This document shows positions 1 through 4,275 of a DNA stretch of 8,774 bases, piece after piece. The notes beneath the pieces were generated by a model, which saw only the letters and a program-made list of their open reading frames with translations, did no database searches and had not been told where the DNA came from. The position numbers and the translations under genes are program-made. The stretch is from NCBI GenBank assembly GCA_021796135.1, contig JAJYOQ010000154.1, positions 1 to 8,774 of the forward strand. The letters are read 5' to 3'. Position 1 is the stretch's first letter; every line of letters begins with the position of its first letter. This DNA comes from Bacteroidota bacterium (GTDB lineage Bacteria > Bacteroidota > Ignavibacteria > Ignavibacteriales > Ignavibacteriaceae).

Positions 1-80
1 CTATACCTCATCTCCAATAATAGTTCAAGTGAAATAATATTTGGAATTCCTTAAAGCATCGGTTTATCATTATATTTTCG

Positions 81-1901
81 TCACCATACTTTTAGAGAAA
101 GCAAACCGTTTCCGGGATTCTCAAAAGGTCCGGGCGTTGGATTCGTTTCCTTCCGCGGCTTACCAAAGTAGTCTGTATTAATGCGAATCGACGAACCATC
201 GGGATTTTCATACGAAAGATTAGGAATTGCTGCCTTCCCAAGTAGCTCTGTTGTTATTAGTTTACGCTTTCGTTCTTTAATCCAGGCTTTATCGAATTTG
301 ATTTCCAAGTAAAATACACCTGTTTTTTCAACTAACTTGATGGCAGGATCAAAATCCTTTTTAACAATAGGATACTTTTCAAACTTAGAAGGATTGGCTC
401 CATTTAGGAACACATTGCCATCCATCCATACCGGCAATTGAACATTATCATAAATACTCAAATCGAAACGCTGTACGAATATATTGTTATAAAAACGATC
501 GTCTCCTAATGGGTTATCGTGAAATCCTGCATTCTCAGTTGAATGCGCCTTGAGAAATGGTGTCTGACGGGCATCATAGGAAAGCAGTTTGATAGCTCCA
601 GCAAATAAATTATGAACATAGGCGCCTCCCTGTGAAATGTTTATTAGCGACATTTGTGAAAGGAAAAGGTTATTGTCCATCAGAAATGGTCCGTGATCTA
701 CTTCGACAAATACATCTTCACCATTATCATTAAAGAGATTCTTTGAGACGCGCGTACCTTGTGCCATCCAGTCAAGCCAGAGCCCGCGAATCGTTTTATA
801 GATGTGATTCCGGCTGATGGTAACGTCAATAGCTCCATGGAACTTTATAGCCGCCAACTCTGCACCCGCAAACCATTTTAGAACGCGAATGTCATGGATG
901 GTATTGCCGGTGACCGTGCTGAATGCAGCGCCAAGACTGCCGACAATACCTGCTTGTTCGCAGTGAGAGATTATATTATTCCGAACGACATGGTGTCCAA
1001 TGTTTTCCTTCGTCCAGCCGTTTTTGTAGGCTCGTTCGATGGTCTTGACATAGCCTTCAGCAGAATTTTCAGAAGTGTTATCCCATTGGTCGCCATATTT
1101 ACCTAGGGTGATCCCAGAGCAAATAGAATACTTAATTACATTATTTTCGATAATCCAGCCTTTACTCCAGTTGGTACCAATTAAACCAATTTGCTCTGCT
1201 GTAGGCGGCGCCCAAGGTGTTGCCGCATCCTCCATAATGAAGCTGCGCACAGTAATGTAGTTGATGCCTGTTTTTCCCGGGTAGAACACTGTTTGACGAA
1301 CGTTAATTTCTACCAATTGTTTATTGGGATTAACTCCTTTGAACTGAGCCCAGATCGTAGTGTTGTTACTATCTACTTTTCCGAACCAGAGTGCATTTGT
1401 TCCCATAGGTTTCTTTACATCATCAAGATTGGCAGCCTCCGTAAGCCAGTTACCGTTAAGATAAACAGCACCTGTATGATGCTTTCGTCCCTCAGGATCA
1501 AACCAGTCCCCGTGAATGAGGTCGCTGTATGGATTGAATCTATCAAAGAATGAATTTGGAATCATTACTTTCCAAACATCACCCTGTTCTTTCATCCAGT
1601 TCTTAATAACTTCGGAACCTTTAATTACAACTTTTTCTCCACGTGCTGCTTCGTAGACGATCCGCTTTGAATCCGATTCACCTCCGCGCGGAGGATTGAT
1701 GCGTTCGCGATAAATACCTTTATGCACAATTATAATATCACCTGGCTGCGCTAAGTCTGCAGCTCGCTGGATTGTAAGCAGCGGGGCAGCCAACGTTCCT
1801 GGATTGGAATCGTTACCTGTTTTAGAAACGTGGAGATCTGTACCATAAATGACAACAGCAAACATGATAATGATTAAGAATATTCCGGCTGCTATTTTCA
1901 T
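81..1901 (-). CDS. Secreted GH120-type beta-xylosidase (right-handed beta-helix glycoside hydrolase)
   Basis: Probably releases xylose from the ends of xylo-oligosaccharides, outside the cytoplasm. The 606-residue product matches, from memory, the Thermoanaerobacterium XylC (GH120) pattern over nearly its full length: an opening HVSKTGNDSNPGT...GDIIIVHKGIYRE block, NSFF.FNPY, VYLNG, TPWAPPTAEQ.GLIG.NWSKGWIIE, GLWLDW.AQGTRVSKNLF, DVFVEV.HGP and a C-terminal end in KVW. The two GH120 catalytic acids are present at the expected spacing of 23 residues: Asp377 in LWLDW (nucleophile) and Glu400 in VFVEV (acid/base). Unlike XylC as I remember it, residues 1-20 form a signal peptide (MK, then IAAGIFLIIIMFAVVIYG), so export is predicted. 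The start at 1901 is preferred over the ATG 45 bases upstream because it has AAGGAG six bases before it and puts the signal peptide at the N-terminus. It reads alone on the minus strand, and the DNA is visibly less AT-rich than what follows. Some databases would call it only a beta-helix repeat protein. Confidence 0.85.
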   Translation of the reverse strand: MKIAAGIFLIIIMFAVVIYGTDLHVSKTGNDSNPGTLAAPLLTIQRAADLAQPGDIIIVHKGIYRERINPPRGGESDSKRIVYEAARGEKVVIKGSEVIKNWMKEQGDVWKVMIPNSFFDRFNPYSDLIHGDWFDPEGRKHHTGAVYLNGNWLTEAANLDDVKKPMGTNALWFGKVDSNNTTIWAQFKGVNPNKQLVEINVRQTVFYPGKTGINYITVRSFIMEDAATPWAPPTAEQIGLIGTNWSKGWIIENNVIKYSICSGITLGKYGDQWDNTSENSAEGYVKTIERAYKNGWTKENIGHHVVRNNIISHCEQAGIVGSLGAAFSTVTGNTIHDIRVLKWFAGAELAAIKFHGAIDVTISRNHIYKTIRGLWLDWMAQGTRVSKNLFNDNGEDVFVEVDHGPFLMDNNLFLSQMSLINISQGGAYVHNLFAGAIKLLSYDARQTPFLKAHSTENAGFHDNPLGDDRFYNNIFVQRFDLSIYDNVQLPVWMDGNVFLNGANPSKFEKYPIVKKDFDPAIKLVEKTGVFYLEIKFDKAWIKERKRKLITTELLGKAAIPNLSYENPDGSSIRINTDYFGKPRKETNPTPGPFENPGNGLLSLKVW

Positions 1902-1907
1902 TTTACG

Positions 1908-1913
1908 CTCCTT
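1908..1913 (-). promoter_or_regulatory. Shine-Dalgarno site of the GH120 gene
   Basis: AAGGAG on the minus strand, six bases before the ATG at 1901. It decides the start codon, because the longer reading frame beginning at 1946 would place this site inside the coding region. Confidence 0.75.
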
Positions 1914-1994
1914 ATTATTAATTCTTGAACTTCCTATCGAGAACAACTATAAAAATAATAATCAGACCTTTAATTACAAAGATTTATAAAAATG

Positions 1995-2015
1995 TATATC
2001 AAGGAGTTTGATATA
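1995..2015. promoter_or_regulatory. Perfect inverted repeat, possible operator upstream of the GH120 gene
   Basis: TATATCAA (1995-2002) and TTGATATA (2008-2015) form perfect 8-bp arms around a 5-base spacer. The site lies about 95 bp upstream of the GH120 start, in the only intergenic space before that gene, so a repressor or activator site controlling the xylosidase is a reasonable guess. No regulator gene is in the window. I could not place a convincing promoter next to it. Confidence 0.35.
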
Positions 2016-2056
2016 AGTAATTCACTTTACGCAAAAGGTTATTATTACATAGTGAG

Positions 2057-2074
2057 AAACCCCCGAGGTTTTTT
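2057..2074 (+). terminator. Short terminator-like hairpin
   Basis: AAACC (2057-2061) and GGTTT (2067-2071) pair around a 5-base loop and run into TTTTTT on the plus strand. The stem is short, and no plus-strand gene precedes it. On the minus strand it lies after the toxin stop but has only a short T run. It may partly separate the toxin-antitoxin transcript from the GH120 gene. Weak call. Confidence 0.3.
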
Positions 2075-2127
2075 CCCAATCTCAGAATTACCGAGGAATA
2101 CTATTTGCCCATGACATTTCTAAAGAG

Positions 2128-2388
2128 TTACAGTCCTCTATAAATATCTTTCCTGTGTCCAACCTGAATAATTATTATTTTATTCTGTGTTTCATCAATT
2201 TGATAAATTACTCTGTAGTTGCCGAACCGTATTCTATATTCGTTTTCTCTACCGGCAAGTTTTCTATATCCATATGGTCGTGGTTGTTGCTTCAGTAATT
2301 GAAATTTATCCAAGATTTTATTTTTATCTTTCGAAGGCAGGTTGTTAAAGTCTTTGATGACTCTTTCTTTGAACTCAAGTATGTACAT
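2128..2388 (-). CDS. RelE/ParE-superfamily toxin of a type II toxin-antitoxin pair
   Basis: An 86-residue protein of the usual RelE size. It shows the family order: an N-terminal helical part (FKERVIKDFNNLPSKDKNKI), then GYRKLAGRENEYRIRFGNYRVIYQID and the closing IIIIQVGHRKDIYR. Basic residues Arg52, Arg54, Arg59 and Arg79 and the late Tyr83 fall, by eye, where E. coli RelE has its active-site Lys/Arg residues and Tyr87, so ribosome-dependent mRNA cleavage is the likely activity. ParE-like gyrase poisons share this fold, so the target is not certain. Its start overlaps the antitoxin stop by one base (TAATG at 2390-2386) and has no clear Shine-Dalgarno site, which fits translational coupling to the antitoxin. 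Confidence 0.85.
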   Translation of the reverse strand: MYILEFKERVIKDFNNLPSKDKNKILDKFQLLKQQPRPYGYRKLAGRENEYRIRFGNYRVIYQIDETQNKIIIIQVGHRKDIYRGL

Positions 2389-2585
2389 TAATCCATCTTG
2401 ATTTTCTTCTTAAAATCATCTTCAGATATATTAGAATCTTTTCCCCGGTCTTCTATGATTTTAATACACTCGTTATCCTCGATTATCTCAAGCATTTCTT
2501 TGTATACTTTATAGTCAACAAGAACACTCTTAGGCTTGCCGCTTTTATTATAAAATATTTTCTCTCTGGTTTTTAATTCGATCAT
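2388..2585 (-). CDS. Antitoxin, Phd/YefM-like, partner of the RelE-type toxin
   Basis: A 65-residue acidic/basic protein directly upstream of the toxin and overlapping it by one base, in the standard antitoxin-first order. The N-terminal part (KTREKIFYNKSGKPKSVLVDYKVYKEMLEIIED) has the 'GKP..VLVDY..Y.E' pattern of short Phd/YefM-like DNA-binding antitoxins. The C-terminal third (about residues 42-65) is charged and probably disordered, as expected for the part that wraps and blocks the toxin. AGGAG stands seven bases before the ATG. It would repress its own promoter together with the toxin. Family assignment rests on pattern and context, as the protein is short. Confidence 0.75.
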   Translation of the reverse strand: MIELKTREKIFYNKSGKPKSVLVDYKVYKEMLEIIEDNECIKIIEDRGKDSNISEDDFKKKIKMD

Positions 2586-2592
2586 TTTATTT

Positions 2593-2597
2593 CTCCT
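2593..2597 (-). promoter_or_regulatory. Shine-Dalgarno site of the antitoxin gene
   Basis: AGGAG on the minus strand, seven bases before the ATG at 2585. It serves as the entry site for the two-gene cassette, since the toxin lacks its own clear site. Confidence 0.65.
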
Positions 2598-2610
2598 AAA
2601 CTATCAATAG

Positions 2611-2639
2611 AAAATACTTTATTTGCCAATAAAAATCAA
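2611..2639 (-). promoter_or_regulatory. Candidate promoter of the toxin-antitoxin cassette
   Basis: On the minus strand, TTGATT (2639-2634), a 17-base spacer and TATTTT (2616-2611). The predicted transcript start near 2604 leaves a leader of about 19 bases holding the AGGAG site. The hexamers are only fair matches to sigma-70 consensus, and Bacteroidota use a different consensus. The -35 box abuts the start of the recombinase remnant on the other strand, at the junction between the two units. Confidence 0.4.
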
Positions 2640-2776
2640 TGAAGCCGGATGTTATTATGGCTATAACCGGGCATACAATTTATAGGATGATGCAAAAATA
2701 TTTAAAGATCGCAGACGAACACATACGTGAAGAGATGGATAAGGTTTGGGGAAGTTCATTGAGGTTAGTAAAATAA
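2639..2776 (+). pseudogene. C-terminal remnant of a tyrosine recombinase/integrase
   Basis: An open frame of 45 codons, too short for most gene finders, reading MKPDVIMAITGHTIYRMMQK, then YLKIADEHIREEMDKVWGSS and a short tail to TAA. It matches the end of phage-integrase family proteins: the 'ITGH' box whose His belongs to the active site, followed exactly nine residues later by Tyr21, the position of the DNA-joining tyrosine (as in XerD, LGH...Y), then the final helix ending in 'MDKVWG'. All upstream parts (core-binding domain, catalytic Arg boxes) are absent: the frame is closed by TAA at 2630-2632, and the antitoxin promoter sits there. It therefore cannot be active and is a scar of an integrated element. 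The truncation point coincides with the edge of the toxin-antitoxin unit, suggesting that unit arrived by or replaced part of the element. Confidence 0.75.
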
Positions 2777-2855
2777 ATATTTCTAATTTAAAACTTTACC
2801 ACTGATAAAATTATAGCATGTGCCTGCTACCATTACCTTAGAAATATTATAAACC

Positions 2856-2874
2856 GTAATCTATGCGGGATTAC
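2856..2874. repeat. Short perfect inverted repeat
   Basis: GTAATC (2856-2861) and GATTAC (2869-2874) with a 7-base loop. The right arm overlaps the left arm of the larger inverted repeat at 2870-2918, so the two hairpins exclude each other. Function unknown; it may be part of the same dispersed element. Confidence 0.35.
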
Positions 2875-2918
2875 TTTTTCCAGTCCGTCCTCTGAAGGAT
2901 TTCGCCAAAAAAAGTAAT
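2870..2918. repeat. Imperfect 49-bp palindrome, possible REP- or MITE-like element
   Basis: Outer arms ATTACTTTTT (2870-2879) and AAAAAGTAAT (2909-2918) are perfect complements. The inner part holds TCCT/AGGA (2888-2891 and 2896-2899) closing a four-base loop. The core is much richer in G+C than the surroundings. It lies between the recombinase remnant and the end of the HExxH gene and has no terminal T run in either direction, so it is not a normal terminator. A dispersed non-coding repeat is more likely. Confidence 0.4.
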
Positions 2919-2947
2919 AGTAATTCAAAGACGACATCAACAAAAAA

Positions 2948-2975
2948 ATCGAATCCGAAATCTCCAAAATCAAAA
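2948..2975. repeat. Direct repeat copy A (28 bp), downstream side of the HExxH gene
   Basis: Matches 3470-3497 at 26 of 28 positions (shared core CCGAAATCTCCAAA). This copy lies about ten bases past the stop codon of the minus-strand HExxH gene; the other lies upstream of its start. The pair brackets the gene as a unit of about 520 bp. Confidence 0.7.
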
Positions 2976-2984
2976 TCTGATTTT

Positions 2985-3419
2985 TCATTTAATACAGTTA
3001 CTCATTTTATGATAGGTTAATAAACATTCTCTTTTATGCTTTTCGAAATGGTTGTATTCGCTAATTAATTCTATTAACTTGCTTTGAACCATACCCCACG
3101 CATTTTCCCAAGCCTTTTCTTCACGCGCAATTATTTCTTGTTTGCAAAAATCCTCTTTCTTTGGTTCGCCATCAATTAAATGTCCAATTTCATGTAGCAG
3201 GTCCCAAATTAAACCTAATCCTTTTGTTTCTTCATTAATTGCAATTCTAATAATTTTTGTTTTACCCCATTCAATATTAGATTTTAAAGAATCATACCTT
3301 GTGCAAACACCAAATCCGTATTGATTTGCAATTATAATTATTTGCTCGACTGTTTCTCTATATTTTTCAAGTTGTCCTCTTGCACATAATTCATCTATTA
3401 TTCTATGATTGTTATCCAT
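2985..3419 (-). CDS. Small HExxH protein, putative zinc metallopeptidase (ImmA/IrrE-like)
   Basis: A 144-residue cytoplasmic-looking protein without signal peptide or membrane segment. Residues 72-84 read WDLLHEIGHLIDG, a zincin motif with His76, Glu77 and His80 as zinc/catalytic residues. Further on, EIIAREEKAWENAW (95-108) supplies glutamates, Glu101 or Glu105 being candidates for the third zinc ligand; the 'RE..AW..A' helix after HExxH is seen in small phage and plasmid proteins related to ImmA/IrrE. Those proteases cut repressors in mobile elements, but no XRE-type repressor is encoded next to it, so its substrate is unknown. The ATG has GGAAGAG just upstream, rather close. A good promoter lies at 3467-3495. 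It stands alone between direct repeats. Metal binding is likely; the exact family is uncertain. Confidence 0.65.
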   Translation of the reverse strand: MDNNHRIIDELCARGQLEKYRETVEQIIIIANQYGFGVCTRYDSLKSNIEWGKTKIIRIAINEETKGLGLIWDLLHEIGHLIDGEPKKEDFCKQEIIAREEKAWENAWGMVQSKLIELISEYNHFEKHKRECLLTYHKMSNCIK

Positions 3420-3466
3420 GCTCTTCCAAGCTTAAAATTTTTAACTCAATGAAATATAGCATTCCC

Positions 3467-3495
3467 ATTATCGAACCCGAAATCTCCAAAGTCAA
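3467..3495 (-). promoter_or_regulatory. Candidate promoter of the HExxH gene, inside direct repeat B
   Basis: On the minus strand, TTGACT (3495-3490), a 17-base spacer and GATAAT (3472-3467), each five of six to sigma-70 consensus. The spacer is the repeat core itself. The predicted start near 3460 leaves a leader of about 40 bases. The other repeat copy has TTGATT and GATTTT at these places, so the match is specific to this copy. Confidence 0.5.
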
Positions 3496-3497
3496 AA
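3470..3497. repeat. Direct repeat copy B (28 bp), upstream side of the HExxH gene
   Basis: Second copy of the 28-bp repeat at 2948-2975, two mismatches. It overlaps the predicted promoter of the HExxH gene almost completely. It is immediately followed by the TTCGA...GAGAAATC dispersed-repeat copies. Confidence 0.7.
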
Positions 3498-3512
3498 AAT
3501 AATTTTGTCTTC

Positions 3513-3534
3513 TTCGACCGTAGGGAGAAATCCC
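3513..3534. repeat. Degenerate dispersed repeat, copy 1 (TTCGAnnG...GAGAAATC type)
   Basis: TTCGACCG followed by GGGAGAAATCCC. It shares the pattern TTCGA-(variable)-GAGAAATCCC with 3581-3612, in the same orientation about 70 bp away. I recall such strings as common intergenic repeats in Bacteroidota/Ignavibacteriota genomes; copy number cannot be counted here. Confidence 0.45.
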
Positions 3535-3575
3535 ATATCCCAGCTCAAATATCTCAATTCGTCAACAATCCCACT

Positions 3576-3625
3576 GTCATTTCGAATACGGCATCAGCCG
3601 GTGAGAAATCCCCTGCACAACTCTA
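3576..3625. repeat. Degenerate dispersed repeat, copy 2
   Basis: Begins TGTCATTTCGAATACGGC, contains GGTGAGAAATCCCCTGC (3600-3616) and ends CACAACTC. Longer and better preserved than copy 1. No reading frame across it resembles a protein, so it is treated as non-coding repeat. Confidence 0.5.
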
Positions 3626-3638
3626 CTCTATTTAAAAC

Positions 3639-3672
3639 AAAAAAGCCCGGCGATGGGGGTGACACCGGGCTT
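3639..3672 (-). terminator. Intrinsic terminator (end of the candidate small RNA)
   Basis: On the minus strand, AAGCCCGG (3672-3665) pairs with CCGGGCTT (3650-3643) around a 14-base loop, followed by TTTTTT, a G and TTTT. It is the strongest terminator in the window and it has no protein gene upstream on its strand, which is the main hint that a non-coding transcript ends here. It also shields the HExxH gene from read-through. Confidence 0.75.
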
Positions 3673-3718
3673 AACTCTGTTTGCTTCAAAGGGCAGGGAT
3701 GTACCCTTCAAAAGAGCT
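3639..3718 (-). ncRNA. Candidate small RNA (~80 nt), two hairpins and intrinsic terminator
   Basis: Transcribed leftward if real. The 5' part folds as UUUUGAAGGG (3713-3704) with CCCUUUGAAG (3693-3684): ten consecutive pairs, including G-U wobbles, around a 10-base loop. A 3' hairpin with AAGCCCGG/CCGGGCUU arms and a U6 run follows. The wobbles pair only in minus-strand RNA (they become A-C mismatches on the plus strand), and the U run is also on the minus strand, so both signs give the same direction. A promoter-like TTGACA-17-TAATTT lies at 3725-3753, with a predicted start near 3718. No plausible peptide is encoded. I do not recognise the RNA family; an attenuator-like leader or a trans-acting sRNA are both possible. 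Confidence 0.5.
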
Positions 3719-3724
3719 ATAATT

Positions 3725-3753
3725 AAATTAAACATTTGAATCTTTTGTGTCAA
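3725..3753 (-). promoter_or_regulatory. Candidate promoter of the small RNA
   Basis: On the minus strand, a perfect TTGACA (3753-3748), a 17-base spacer and TAATTT (3730-3725). The -10 match is only fair. Direction and spacing fit the hairpin-terminator unit directly downstream. Confidence 0.4.
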
Positions 3754-3761
3754 GAAAATCC

Positions 3762-3785
3762 ATTAGTTAAATAAATTTAACTAAT
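3762..3785. repeat. Perfect 10-bp inverted repeat, operator candidate
   Basis: ATTAGTTAAA (3762-3771) and TTTAACTAAT (3776-3785) with a 4-base loop. It lies just upstream of the TTGACA box of the candidate small RNA, so it could bind a regulator or act as an AT-rich upstream element. Confidence 0.4.
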
Positions 3786-3845
3786 ATATATTTTAAATTA
3801 CTCAGTAATTAATCCTTCATTGGTTACCGATAATTGAAAACCCCC

Positions 3846-3887
3846 GCTCGGTCACGATTTTTGCAAACCCATGAATCGCGACTTCGT
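3846..3887. repeat. GC-rich imperfect inverted repeat in an AT-rich spacer
   Basis: GTCACGATT (3851-3859) and AATCGCGAC (3874-3882) pair at eight of nine positions around a 14-base loop that holds the palindrome TTTGCAAA. It is preceded by a C-rich run (CCCCCGC, 3841-3847). The block stands out from the AT-rich sequence on either side. Neither side has the T run of an intrinsic terminator. It may be a dispersed repeat or a protein-binding site. Confidence 0.4.
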
Positions 3888-4011
3888 TAAAAAGATGTAA
3901 AAACCATAACCTTATAAAATAAACATACGATAAGAATTCTAATTTCTATTTCCTTACTTCCCCTGGTCATACCGGCATAAAAAAAATTAATATCTGATGG
4001 TTTATAAAAAA

Positions 4012-4039
4012 AATTTATTTAACTTTGTTAAAATAAATT
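4012..4039. repeat. AT-rich hairpin with one-base bulge
   Basis: AATTTATTTAAC (4012-4023) pairs with GTTAAAATAAATT (4027-4039) with a single bulged base and a 3-base loop. Such AT-only hairpins can occur by chance in this composition, so its meaning is doubtful. Confidence 0.3.
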
Positions 4040-4275
4040 CGAAATTACTAATACCTATCCTTCAATAAGTAGATGTAAATTTATCATTTATTGGGAAATA
4101 TAGGTAAATTAGGGTTAATTCAATGGAGGCAGATCGTCTAATCACTTGACACAAAATAGATAATTAAACAAACGTTTCTGCATAATCAACCAAATACAAC
4201 ATTGCCCCAAAAATGTTATTGTTGTTTTTACTTGACATTGCCCCGGACTACTAAAAGATTTAATATTGTTGTTAT

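Larger units (their letters stand above)
3727..4275. other. Intergenic region upstream of the helicase-nuclease, no protein gene
   Basis: About 550 bases with no convincing reading frame on either strand. It contains the small-RNA promoter, three inverted repeats (listed separately) and duplicated motifs near its right end: ACTTGACA at 4144-4151 and 4230-4237, ACATTGCCCC at 4199-4208 and 4235-4244, and TATTGTTGTT at 4217-4226 and 4264-4273. The last copy ends two bases before the helicase start codon. No Shine-Dalgarno site is seen before that start, and neither TTGACA has a good -10 box at normal distance, so the promoter was not assigned. Confidence 0.6.

Noticed and set aside
894..1553. 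Overlapping plus-strand reading frames of 60-120 codons
   Set aside because: They lie antisense to the well-conserved GH120 gene, have no ribosome sites and no protein-like composition.
2973..2984. AT-rich palindrome just after the HExxH stop as a terminator
   Set aside because: The stem is short and made almost only of A-T pairs, and it overlaps the direct repeat; not convincing.
3142..3324. 60-codon plus-strand reading frame
   Set aside because: Antisense shadow of the HExxH gene.
2948..3497. Direct repeats considered as a CRISPR array
   Set aside because: Only two copies, about 520 bp apart, with a protein gene between them; no spacer structure and no Cas gene.
3505..3726. 73-codon plus-strand reading frame
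   Set aside because: It runs through the dispersed repeats and the small-RNA hairpins; its sequence is explained by those and has no family resemblance.
4146..4266. Two TTGACA boxes as promoters of the helicase gene
   Set aside because: No acceptable -10 hexamer at 16-18 bases from either. They are reported only as duplicated motifs.
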